A program made the position numbers and the translations under genes. A DNA stretch of 64,000 bases from Sphingomonadaceae bacterium (GTDB taxonomy: Bacteria; Pseudomonadota; Alphaproteobacteria; Sphingomonadales; Sphingomonadaceae), in NCBI GenBank assembly GCA_947454135.1, contig CANGJI010000001.1, forward strand, positions 62,001 to 126,000. Direction: 5' to 3'. The notes beneath the pieces are model-generated. The model worked only from the letters and a program-made list of their open reading frames with translations. It was not told the origin of the DNA and ran no database searches. The stretch's first letter is position 1, and every line of letters starts with the position of its first letter. Shown here in pieces: positions 43,261 through 51,046 of the stretch.

Positions 43261-44724
43261 ATGTTCACGCTCCGCAAGACCCTGACCGGGCTCCTCGTCG
43301 TCCTCGTTGTCCTTGGCCTCGGCGCCTTCTGGCTGCTGCGCGGCGATTCCGCGCAGCTGACGCTCGACAAGACCACCGGGCCCAAGCCGGAGCTGGCGGA
43401 GGCCGCGCCGCAGTTGTTCCCCACGATCGGCATCGCCAAGCCCATCGGCTGGGCCGCGGGTGAAACGCCGGTGGCGGCGGCGGGCCTTGTCGTGACGCGC
43501 TTTGCCGACAAGCTCGATCATCCGCGCACCATGACCGTGCTGCCCAACGGCGACGTGCTGGCTGCCGAAACCAACGGTCCCGCCCAGCGTGGTCCGGGCG
43601 GGCTCACCGGCCTTGTCATGAGCTATCTGATGTCGGCCGCCGGTGCGGGCGAGGCTTCGCCGAACAAGATCGTGGTGCTGCGCGACAGCAATGGCGACGG
43701 CATCGCCGACCAGCGCTTCGAGATGAGCAATCCGGGCCTGAACTCGCCCTTCGGCATGGTCCTGCGCGAAGGCCGGCTCTACGTCGGCAACCACGATGCG
43801 GTGGTGTCGTGGCCGTTCACGCCGGGGCAGACCAAGCTTGAAGGGAAACCGGAAAAGCTGATGGACCTGCCCGGCGGCGGCAATCACTGGGCGCGCAACC
43901 TTGCGCTGAGCCCGGATGGCAAGCTGCTCTACGTCACGGTCGGTTCGGCCTCGAACATCGGCGAGAACGGGCTCGATCAGGAAAAGGGCCGCGCCGCGAT
44001 CTACGAGTATGATTTCGACCACAAAAGCTCGCGCACTTATGCCGAGGGCCTGCGCAATCCGAACGGGCTCGACTGGAACCCGCGCAGCGGCGAGCTTTGG
44101 ACCACGGTGAACGAGCGCGACATGCTCGGCTCGGACCTCGTGCCCGACTACCTGACCAATGTTCCGCTCGGCGCGCAGTATGGCTGGCCGTGGGTCTACT
44201 GGAAGAAGAACATCGACTGGCGGGTGACCGACCCGATGCCGAACGACATGTTCGCCTATGTGCGCAAGCCGGAATACGGCCTTGGCAGCCATGTGGCGGC
44301 GCTTGGCCTCGCGTTTGCGCGGGGCGGCAACCTGATGGGCGAGCGCTTTGCGAGCGGCGCCTTCGTGGCGCGGCACGGTTCGTGGAACCGCAAGCCGCTC
44401 TCGGGCTATGACGTGGTGTTCGTGGCCTTTGACAACAACGGCAATGCGCTGCCGAAGCCCCCGGTGCCGGTGCTGACCGGGTTCCTCACCAAGGACCAGA
44501 CCACGCATGGCCGCCCCACGTGGGTTGCCTTTGCCAAGGATGGTGCGCTGCTGGTGAGCGACGATACGGGCGGCGTGATCTGGCGCGTGGTGGCCCCGGG
44601 CGCGAAGCCGGCTGCTCAGATCACTCCGATTCCGGCGACGCCGATGCCGCCCGCGCCGAAGCCGGGCACCAGGTTCATCGTCAAGCCGACAATGGATTCG
44701 GACCTGACCAAGCCCCGGAACTAA
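43261..44724 (+). CDS. Sorbosone dehydrogenase-like PQQ-type beta-propeller protein
   Basis: 487 residues. One N-terminal membrane helix (about residues 6-26) anchors a periplasmic six-bladed propeller: HPRTMTVLPNGDVLAAETNGP, KIVVLRDSNGDGIADQRFEM, GNHWARNLALSPDGKLLYVTVGSASN, YAEGLRNPNGLDWNPRSGELWTTVNERD and FVARHGSWNRKPLSGYDVVFV. These are hallmarks of the soluble glucose/L-sorbosone dehydrogenase family that uses PQQ and calcium. PQQ use and substrate are not proven here. Its stop overlaps the convergent ATPase gene by four bases. Confidence 0.85.
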   Translation: MFTLRKTLTGLLVVLVVLGLGAFWLLRGDSAQLTLDKTTGPKPELAEAAPQLFPTIGIAKPIGWAAGETPVAAAGLVVTRFADKLDHPRTMTVLPNGDVLAAETNGPAQRGPGGLTGLVMSYLMSAAGAGEASPNKIVVLRDSNGDGIADQRFEMSNPGLNSPFGMVLREGRLYVGNHDAVVSWPFTPGQTKLEGKPEKLMDLPGGGNHWARNLALSPDGKLLYVTVGSASNIGENGLDQEKGRAAIYEYDFDHKSSRTYAEGLRNPNGLDWNPRSGELWTTVNERDMLGSDLVPDYLTNVPLGAQYGWPWVYWKKNIDWRVTDPMPNDMFAYVRKPEYGLGSHVAALGLAFARGGNLMGERFASGAFVARHGSWNRKPLSGYDVVFVAFDNNGNALPKPPVPVLTGFLTKDQTTHGRPTWVAFAKDGALLVSDDTGGVIWRVVAPGAKPAAQITPIPATPMPPAPKPGTRFIVKPTMDSDLTKPRN

Positions 44725-45536
44725 AGGCTGCGGCCCGCGCGCCCGGCGAGTTCGTTGACATATTGCCACGCGACGCGGCCCGAGCGGCCGCCGCGCTGCT
44801 TCGACCATGCCAGGGCATCGTCCTGTTCGAACGACAGGCCGTAGTGCGCGGTGTAACCCGCTATGATCGCGAGGTAATCGTCCTGCGAGCAGCCATGGAA
44901 GCCGAGCGAGAGGCCGAAGCGGTCAGCCAGTGCCAGCCGGTCATCGACGACATCGCGCGGATTGATGGGGTCGTCCTGCTCGGCCATGTGCCGTTCGACA
45001 ATGGCGCGGCGGTTTGAAGTGACGGCGAGGCGGACATTGGCAGGCCGCGCTTCGACGCCGCCTTCGAGCCACGACCGCAGGCGGCGGGCGGAGCGGGCGT
45101 CGCCCGCATCGAAGCCGAGATCGTCGAGCAGGATCAGGAACCGGCGGTCGATGCTGCGAAGCTGGGTCAGCAGCAGGGCCAGGCTCTCGTCGGGCGACGC
45201 CTGAATCAGCGCTATCCGGCCCGGATGCGCCTGCTGCGCCGAGCGGACAGCGGCGCGGATGAGCGCGGATTTGCCCATGCCGCGCGAGCCCCACAGCAGC
45301 ACGTCGTGCGCCGCAGCGCCCGAGGCGAGCCGCAGCACGTTCTCGGCGACAGCGGCCTTCTGCGCATCGACACCCTTGATCAGTTCGAGGGTGGGCGCCT
45401 CGAGCGGATCGACCGCGCGCGCGGTGTTGCCGGTCCAGACATAGGCCGGATGGGCCAGCCAGTCCGGCGCCACCGGGGCAGGGGGCAAAAGCCGCTCCAG
45501 CGCGGCGGCAATCCGCTCGAGCTGGACCTCGCTCAT
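44721..45536 (-). CDS. DUF815 family AAA+ ATPase
   Basis: 271 residues. VLLWGSRGMGKSALIRAA is the Walker A region, FLILLDDLGFDAGD the Walker B, and RLAVTSNRRAIVERHM carries the sensor/arginine-finger region, matching DUF815, a stand-alone AAA+ family of unknown role. The start overlaps the stop of the upstream acyl-CoA dehydrogenase gene as ATGA, so both come from one message. Confidence 0.85.
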   Translation of the reverse strand: MSEVQLERIAAALERLLPPAPVAPDWLAHPAYVWTGNTARAVDPLEAPTLELIKGVDAQKAAVAENVLRLASGAAAHDVLLWGSRGMGKSALIRAAVRSAQQAHPGRIALIQASPDESLALLLTQLRSIDRRFLILLDDLGFDAGDARSARRLRSWLEGGVEARPANVRLAVTSNRRAIVERHMAEQDDPINPRDVVDDRLALADRFGLSLGFHGCSQDDYLAIIAGYTAHYGLSFEQDDALAWSKQRGGRSGRVAWQYVNELAGRAGRSL

Positions 45537-47254
45537 CCGGTCAGCGCCTCGCTTTCCAGCTCGTAGTACAGTGCGGCGCCAGCCATGGCCGCAGCACCGA
45601 GGCCGCGTGCTTCGGGAACGATCGTGCGGTTGAACACCTTGGTGACGGCAGTCTTCTCAGACGACCCTGTGGCGCGCGCCTGACGGGCGAGCTGCCAGCC
45701 GGCGACGGCAACCGCGCACATGGTGAGGAAGGGGACGCTGCCAGCGAGCTTGTCATCGAGGCTGGCATCGCCGCTTGCCATCCACGAGCCGATGGCGGCG
45801 GCGTCCTTGGCGAGCGAGGCGACTTCGGGGACGTCCTGCATCTCGGACGAGATGTCCGCCATCAGCGCCTGCAACACGCCGCCCTGCTCCATGCCGAGCT
45901 TGCGGGTGACGAGGTCTGCCGCCTGGATGCCGTTGGTGCCCTCGTAGATCGGCGCGATGCGGGCGTCGCGGTAGTGCTGCGCGGCGCCGGTCTCCTCGAC
46001 GAAGCCCATGCCGCCGTGGATCTGGATGCCGAGGCTGGCAACTTCGCAGCCGACATCGGTGCCCCAGGCCTTGAGCAGCGGCACGAGCAGTTCGGCGCGT
46101 GCTCCCGCCGCCTTGTCGCCCAGCAAGCCGCGGTCGACCTGTCCGGCGGTGTAGTAGAGCAGCGCGCGCGAGCCTTCTGTGAGGGCGCGCATTCTGAGGA
46201 TCATGCGGCGCACGTCCGGATGCTCGATGATCGGCACCGGGTTCTTGTCGGGCGAACCGGCGCGGGCGGACTGGATGCGATCACGCGCATACATCCGTGC
46301 CTGCTGCAGCGCGCGCTCGGCAATCTGGACGCCCTGGCTGCCGACGTTGATGCGCGCCGAGTTCATCATCGTGAACATGGCCTTGAGGCCTTCGTTCTCG
46401 TGGCCGACCAGTTCGCCGATGCACTCTCCGTTGTCGCCATAGGACATGACGCAAGTGGGCGAGACATTGATGCCGAGCTTGTGCTCGATCGAGACGGCGC
46501 GCAGGTCGTTGCGCGCGCCCAGCGAACCGTCTGCATTCACGTGGTACTTGGGCACGATGAACAGCGAGATGCCGCGCGATCCGGCAGGCGCGCCGGGGGT
46601 GCGGGCGAGAACGAGGTGGATCACGTTCTCGGCCAGCTCATGCTCGCCCCAGGTGATGTAGATCTTGGTGCCGGCGATGCGGTACTTGCCGGCGTGCGGG
46701 CCTTCCTCGATCGGCACGGCGGTGCTGCGCAGCGCGCCGACGTCCGAACCGGCCTGCGGCTCGGTCAGGTTCATCGTGCCCGACCATGCGCCCGAGACGA
46801 GCTTGGGCAGGTACATCGCTTTCTGCGCTTCGCTGCCGTGGTGATCGAGCGCTTCGATCGCGCCGACGGTGAGCATGGGCAGCAGCGTGAAACCCATGTT
46901 GGCCGCACCCAGCGTTTCGAGCACGCAAGTGGCAAGCGTGAAGGGCAGGCCTTGTCCGCCGAACTCTGCGGGGCCGGCAATCGAACCCCAGCCCTGCTCG
47001 ACGAAGGCGGCGTAGGCTTGCGCATAGCCGGCGGGCGAGGAAACCACGCCGTCCTTGCAGTGCGCGCCTTCGGTATCACCGATTCGGTTGAGCGGCGCCC
47101 ACTCGCCTGCGGCAAACGCGCCGATGCCTTCGGCGATGGCCTCGACCACGTCGGGCGTGGCCGCGCCGTAGCGTTCATGGTTCGCCAGCTCGTCGATTCC
47201 CGCGCAGACGCGCATGGCCAGGACCTGGTCTTCGGTGGGGGCGATAAAGCTCAT
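45533..47254 (-). CDS. Acyl-CoA dehydrogenase, large form with C-terminal extension
   Basis: 573 residues, longer than typical acyl-CoA dehydrogenases. It has an N-terminal extension (FIAPTEDQVLAMRVCAGIDELANHERYG), FGGQGLPFTLATCVLETLGAANMGF, MNLTEPQAGSDVGALRSTA, INVGSQGVQIAERALQQARMYARDRIQ, IQIHGGMGFVEETGAAQHYRDARIAPIYEGTNGIQAADLV and a C-terminal helical domain, the arrangement of the AidB/DmdC/very-long-chain-like subgroup. Substrate unknown. AAGGAAAA before the ATG at 47254 fixes the start. Confidence 0.93.
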   Translation of the reverse strand: MSFIAPTEDQVLAMRVCAGIDELANHERYGAATPDVVEAIAEGIGAFAAGEWAPLNRIGDTEGAHCKDGVVSSPAGYAQAYAAFVEQGWGSIAGPAEFGGQGLPFTLATCVLETLGAANMGFTLLPMLTVGAIEALDHHGSEAQKAMYLPKLVSGAWSGTMNLTEPQAGSDVGALRSTAVPIEEGPHAGKYRIAGTKIYITWGEHELAENVIHLVLARTPGAPAGSRGISLFIVPKYHVNADGSLGARNDLRAVSIEHKLGINVSPTCVMSYGDNGECIGELVGHENEGLKAMFTMMNSARINVGSQGVQIAERALQQARMYARDRIQSARAGSPDKNPVPIIEHPDVRRMILRMRALTEGSRALLYYTAGQVDRGLLGDKAAGARAELLVPLLKAWGTDVGCEVASLGIQIHGGMGFVEETGAAQHYRDARIAPIYEGTNGIQAADLVTRKLGMEQGGVLQALMADISSEMQDVPEVASLAKDAAAIGSWMASGDASLDDKLAGSVPFLTMCAVAVAGWQLARQARATGSSEKTAVTKVFNRTIVPEARGLGAAAMAGAALYYELESEALTG

Positions 47255-47301
47255 GTGCTGTTTTCCTTGGCAGCCTCTCTCGCGGCCTATAGCGGCAAGC
47301 C

Positions 47302-48267
47302 ATGACCACGCAAACGCCTCCACACGTGCAAGCCAATATCATGCTCGCCGATGCGCAGGGCATGGCCGAGGCCGCGCGCGTGCTGGCGGCGGGCGGAACG
47401 GTCGCCGTGCCCACCGAGACGGTCTACGGCCTCGCCGCGCGGGCAGACAGCGATGCGGCGGTGGCGGCGATCTACCGCGCGAAGGGCAGGCCGGATTTCA
47501 ACCCGCTGATCGTCCATGTGCCCGATGGCGCGGCCGCCGAAGCGCTGGCGGAGTTTGACGGACGGGCCAAGGCGCTCGCGGCGGCATTCTGGCCCGGCCC
47601 GCTGACCATGGTGCTCCCGCGCCGCGCGGACGCGCCGCTGGCGGCGGCGGTCACGGCGGGCTTGCCGACCGTGGCGCTGCGGGTGCCGGCGCATCCCGTG
47701 ATGCGCGCCGTGCTGGCGGCGGCGGGGCTGCCGCTGGCCGCGCCTTCGGCCAATCGCAGCGGCGGCGTCAGCCCGACGAGCGCGGCGCATGTCGCGGCAT
47801 CGCTGGGGCTGCGGGCCGATCTCATCCTCGATGGCGGGGCCACCCAGCAGGGCCTCGAATCGACCATCGTTGCCCTGAGACCCGGCGGCGGCTGGCAGGT
47901 GCTGCGGCCCGGCCCGATCACCGAGGCGGCGCTGGCGGCGGTGCTGGGCGAAGAGGCCGATACCATGACGTCAGGCGAGCCTCGCATCGAAGCGCCGGGG
48001 CAGCTTGCCAGCCACTATGCGCCGGGCAAGCCGGTCCGGCTGGGGGCGACGGCGCCAGAGCCGGGGGAGTTCCTGATCGGCTTCGGCCCGGTGGCGGGGG
48101 ATGTCTCGCTCTCGCCAGCGGGTGATCTCGCGGAAGCGGCGGCGCGGCTTTATGCGGCTCTGCACCTTGCAGCGGCGGCGGGGGAGCCGCGCATTGCGGT
48201 CGCACCGATCCCGGATGAAGGCATCGGCGTCGCCATCAACGACCGTCTGCGCCGCGCGGCCGTCTAG
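47302..48267 (+). CDS. L-threonylcarbamoyladenylate synthase (Sua5/YwlC type)
   Basis: 321 residues. The N-terminal YrdC domain (GGTVAVPTETVYGLAARADSDAAVAAIYRAKGRPDFNPLIVHV, FWPGPLTMVLPR, VALRVPAHPVMRAVL, APSANRSGGVSPTSAAHV) makes threonylcarbamoyl-AMP for tRNA t6A37 synthesis. The C-terminal Sua5 domain (APGQLASHYAPGKPVRL) makes it the long Sua5 form rather than TsaC. It is divergent from the acyl-CoA dehydrogenase gene and overlaps the convergent small secreted-protein gene by four bases. Confidence 0.93.
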   Translation: MTTQTPPHVQANIMLADAQGMAEAARVLAAGGTVAVPTETVYGLAARADSDAAVAAIYRAKGRPDFNPLIVHVPDGAAAEALAEFDGRAKALAAAFWPGPLTMVLPRRADAPLAAAVTAGLPTVALRVPAHPVMRAVLAAAGLPLAAPSANRSGGVSPTSAAHVAASLGLRADLILDGGATQQGLESTIVALRPGGGWQVLRPGPITEAALAAVLGEEADTMTSGEPRIEAPGQLASHYAPGKPVRLGATAPEPGEFLIGFGPVAGDVSLSPAGDLAEAAARLYAALHLAAAAGEPRIAVAPIPDEGIGVAINDRLRRAAV

Positions 48268-48509
48268 CGTTCGGCTCTCAGCGTCTCGATCAGGCCGCTG
48301 ATCTGGTTGGCATCGGCACAGGCAGCGGTTTGTCCGCGCGTGCAGTCGGCGAGGCGGCGGGAGTACTTCTTCTCGAGCTTTTCGATCTCGTGCGCGCGCT
48401 TCTGCGCTTCACGGCTGGTTTTGACGTCATGGGCGGTTTCGGCGCGCACGACGCTGCCGGGCAGGGCGAGCGCGCCCAGTGAACAAAGGAGGAGCAGGGA
48501 TCGAAACAA
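48264..48509 (-). CDS. Small secreted helical protein
   Basis: 81 residues: a signal peptide of about 23 residues ending VVRAET, then a charged helix rich in Lys, Glu and Arg, with two cysteines (ADCTRGQTAACAD) that could form a disulphide. No known family was recognised. Coding is supported by the clean signal peptide, but little else. Confidence 0.5.
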   Translation of the reverse strand: MFRSLLLLCSLGALALPGSVVRAETAHDVKTSREAQKRAHEIEKLEKKYSRRLADCTRGQTAACADANQISGLIETLRAER

Positions 48510-48580
48510 GCGCGGGACCCTTCGAGGCGGGACCCTTGCCTAGCCCATCGATCCTTGCCCCGCCATGACCGGCTTGCGCC

Positions 48581-49321
48581 TCACGGCTCGCAGGTCAGCG
48601 AGCCCGAACCCATCGAATTGACCTTGCACTGGGCGCGTCCCTTCACGCGCACTTCGCCCGATCCCATGATGTCGGCCTTGACCTGACCGTCAGAGGCGAA
48701 GCGCGCATCGCCTGATCCCGCGATCTCGATCCTGGCGTCCTCGGCCTTGAGCCCTTCCATGTTGGCCGAGCCGGAGCCGACTATGGAGATCTTCAGCGAC
48801 TTCGCCGTGCCGCCCGCCTTGAGATCACCAGAGCCGGCGACTTCGACCTTGAGCTGCTGCGCGTCGATGGCGGGCACTTCGATATCGCCGGAACCCATGA
48901 TGCTGACGCTGGCCGCCTCGCCGCGCAGCACATCGGCGTGCATCGAGCCGGATCCGGCCATCACGAGGCGGCTGGCCGCCGGGACCGTCACTTCGACCGT
49001 GGCGAGATCGTCGGTGCCGCCGATCTTCCAGCCTTCACGCCCGATCGCCAGCTTGCCGTCCTTGAGCACGAAGCGCAGGCGGTCCTTGGCTTCCTGCTTG
49101 CCGCTGACGGTGATCGCGAGCTTGTCGCCCTGGATCACGTGCACGGTATCCGGGCCGAGCAGGGTGATTTCCTCCGGCGCCTTGGCCGAAAGATCGAGTT
49201 CGCCCAGCGGCACGCCCTTCATGCCGTTCACTTCGAGCGTCGCGCCATTGCAGGCGGCGAGCGAGAGCGCGATGGCAGCCACGGCAATGCCGCCGAGCGT
49301 GCGGGCGATATCCTTGATCAT
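48581..49321 (-). CDS. DUF2807 (head GIN domain) lipoprotein
   Basis: 246 residues with a lipoprotein signal (AIALSLAAC, Cys at about position 24). The mature part has about eight repeats of the unit V/I-x-G-S-G-x (for example VMAGSGSMHADV, IMGSGDIEV, VAGSGDLKA, IVGSGSANM), which build the parallel beta-helix of DUF2807 domains. Function unknown, probably an envelope adhesive or protective layer. It lies downstream of carD, separated from it by a terminator. Confidence 0.85.
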   Translation of the reverse strand: MIKDIARTLGGIAVAAIALSLAACNGATLEVNGMKGVPLGELDLSAKAPEEITLLGPDTVHVIQGDKLAITVSGKQEAKDRLRFVLKDGKLAIGREGWKIGGTDDLATVEVTVPAASRLVMAGSGSMHADVLRGEAASVSIMGSGDIEVPAIDAQQLKVEVAGSGDLKAGGTAKSLKISIVGSGSANMEGLKAEDARIEIAGSGDARFASDGQVKADIMGSGEVRVKGRAQCKVNSMGSGSLTCEP

Positions 49322-49456
49322 GCGGGGCTCCTTTATTGCTGGCCTTGATTTCCGGCCTCGGCCTCTGGTGTGTTGGCAACATAATGCACCGCCGCTTGCG
49401 AGACCACGTCACTCGCCGATCTGTGTCTGCTGTTTGGCGGACGGGCGCCGGGAAAC

Positions 49457-49492
49457 AAAAAGGGCCGCCGGATTGCTCCGGCGGCCCTTTTT
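49457..49492. terminator. Bidirectional intrinsic terminator downstream of carD
   Basis: The arms GGGCCGCCGGA (49462-49472) and TCCGGCGGCCC (49477-49487) pair perfectly around TTGC. Five A bases precede and five T bases follow, so it can work in both directions; in context it ends the leftward carD transcript. It is the clearest intrinsic terminator in the window. Confidence 0.93.
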
Positions 49493-49536
49493 CGTAGCAC
49501 CTCGCCAAAGGCGCGGGTGCGTTTGCCTGGGTGGTC

Positions 49537-50061
49537 TCAGGCCGTTTCGTAGTACTTCGGCGCGTGCTCGTTGAGGATCGCGAGGATCTTCTTGAGCGCC
49601 GCGGGCTCGTCCGTCTTTTCCATGGCGGCGAGTTCGCGGGCGAGGCGCGAGGAAGCCGCTTCGAAGATCTGACGCTCCGAGTAGCTCTGCTCCGGCTGGT
49701 CGTCGGCGCGGAACAGGTCGCGCGTCACTTCCGCGATCGAGACGAGATCGCCCGAGTTGATCTTGGCTTCGTATTCCTGCGCGCGGCGCGACCACATCGT
49801 GCGCTTGACCTTGGGCTTGCCCTTAAGGGTATCGAGCGCTTCGCGCAGCGTCTTGTCCGAAGACAGCTTGCGCATGCCGATCGCTTCAACCTTGTTGACG
49901 GGGACGCGCAGGGTCATGCGTTCCTTTTCGAAGCGCAGCACATAGAGCTGCAGCTTCATGCCCGCGATTTCCTCGTTCTGCAGTTCCACCACACGGCCGA
50001 CGCCGTGCTTGGGATAGACCACGTAATCCCCAACATCGAAGGCAAGTGCCTTGGTTGCCAT
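49537..50061 (-). CDS. carD: CarD family transcriptional regulator
   Basis: 174 residues. FDVGDYVVYPKHGVGRVVELQNEEIAG at the N terminus is the RNA polymerase-interacting domain, and the helical C-terminal domain with KPKVKRTMWSRRAQEYEAKINSGDLVSIAEVTRDLFRAD contains the DNA-contacting Trp region that stabilises open promoter complexes. CarD is a general regulator, often linked to rRNA and stress control in alphaproteobacteria. Confidence 0.93.
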   Translation of the reverse strand: MATKALAFDVGDYVVYPKHGVGRVVELQNEEIAGMKLQLYVLRFEKERMTLRVPVNKVEAIGMRKLSSDKTLREALDTLKGKPKVKRTMWSRRAQEYEAKINSGDLVSIAEVTRDLFRADDQPEQSYSERQIFEAASSRLARELAAMEKTDEPAALKKILAILNEHAPKYYETA

Positions 50062-50369
50062 TGCTTATCCTTTCGGCGCAGCAGAGACGAGGGCAAGGTG
50101 GGGCGCATGCGCCCCCGGACAGCAATCCGGGCCCTTTGGGGGAGAGGTCCGGCAAACGACCGTCTTTAAACGCGGTCTACAAGCACTGCGATCCGTTTGC
50201 CGTTTGTCCTGCCTGAGCGTGTTGTCGGCTACCGGGAGGAACGTTCCGCCCAGCGCTTGCGGGCGTATATAGCAGCTCTGTCACAAAAATGCCAGAGGCA
50301 AGGGCGCGCCGAGTGCGCCAAAATGCCGCAGTTTCGGGGGCGCAGGCCTGCGCCCCCTCAAGCGAGGGC
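50062..50369. other. Intergenic region between fdxA and carD
   Basis: A stretch of 308 bp without a convincing gene, spanning the gap between two leftward genes. It should hold the carD promoter and leader; the best candidate -10 box is TATATA around 50266-50272 (minus strand), but no convincing -35 box is at the right distance. A perfect palindrome lies near the fdxA end. Confidence 0.5.
50336..50357. repeat. 22-bp perfect palindrome after fdxA
   Basis: GGGGGCGCAGG at 50336-50346 is followed at once by its exact complement, 13 bp beyond the fdxA stop. It could be the fdxA terminator hairpin (nine pairs and a four-base loop), but no T-run follows on the minus strand. Confidence 0.55.
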
Positions 50370-50708
50370 TTAGTCGCCTTCGCCGGGCTCGGGCGAGAAG
50401 TACTTTTCGAACTTGCCTTCTTCGCCCTTGTGATCGTCGGCGTCGGCAGGGGCGTCCTTCTTGGTGGTGATATTGGGCCACTCGGCCGAATACTTGGCGT
50501 TGAGCTCAAGCCACTGCTCGAGGCCGCTTTCGGTATCGGGCAGGATCGCCTCGGCCGGGCACTCGGGCTCGCACACGCCGCAGTCGATGCATTCGCTGGG
50601 GTTGATCACCAGCATGTTGTCGCCCTCGTAGAAGCAGTCCACCGGGCAAACCTCGACGCAATCCATGAACTTGCAGCGAATGCAGGCTTCGGTAACGACA
50701 TAGGTCAT
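50370..50708 (-). CDS. fdxA: 7Fe-8S ferredoxin FdxA
   Basis: 112 residues. The N terminus has C-I-R-C-K-F-M-D-C-x3-C-P and the second cluster motif C-I-D-C-G-V-C-x3-C-P, the 3Fe-4S/4Fe-4S pattern of the essential alphaproteobacterial and actinobacterial FdxA. The C-terminal part is charged and ends [12 protein letters not shown]. The ATG overlaps the S4-domain gene by four bases, so it is translated from the helicase-S4-fdxA message. Confidence 0.95.
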   Translation of the reverse strand: MTYVVTEACIRCKFMDCVEVCPVDCFYEGDNMLVINPSECIDCGVCEPECPAEAILPDTESGLEQWLELNAKYSAEWPNITTKKDAPADADDHKGEEGKFEKYFSPEPGEGD

Positions 50709-51046
50709 GGCAGTGGCAGTCCCTCAGGGTTAGGATTTGTCAGGTTCGTTCCGGCTGGTGCTAGAGGCGGTTTACCTGCTGCGTCAAGCTCCTCATAACA
50801 GCCCCTGGCTTCTTCGACAGGACCGCGCCGCCGGGGAAGCTGCCCGACCGAGATGACCTTCACCCCCGCGCGCAGCGGCAAAACCAGCACATCGCCGCAG
50901 CGCACCGCCGTGCTGGCGCGCTCGATCCGGCGGCCGTTGAGGCGGATATGGCCTTCCGCAACCCATTCCTGCGCGTGGCTGCGCGATCCGGCAAAGCGCA
51001 GGAACCACAGCAGTTTGTCGATGCGCAGGGAGCCTTCGCCAGCCAT
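50705..51046 (-). CDS. S4-domain RNA-binding protein (Hsp15-like)
   Basis: 113 residues. [51 protein letters not shown] is a complete S4 domain, as in Hsp15/RqcH-pathway proteins that bind stalled 50S subunits. A proline-rich C-terminal tail follows, without the other domains seen in pseudouridine synthases. The start and the helicase stop overlap as TGATG, and its stop overlaps fdxA as ATGA. Confidence 0.85.
   Translation of the reverse strand: MAGEGSLRIDKLLWFLRFAGSRSHAQEWVAEGHIRLNGRRIERASTAVRCGDVLVLPLRAGVKVISVGQLPRRRGPVEEARGCYEELDAAGKPPLAPAGTNLTNPNPEGLPLP

Noticed and set aside
42856-44808. 650-codon minus-strand frame across the free-methionine sulfoxide reductase and sorbosone dehydrogenase-like genes
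   Set aside because: It is opposite to or out of frame with genes having clear motifs, and its translation has no recognisable domain.
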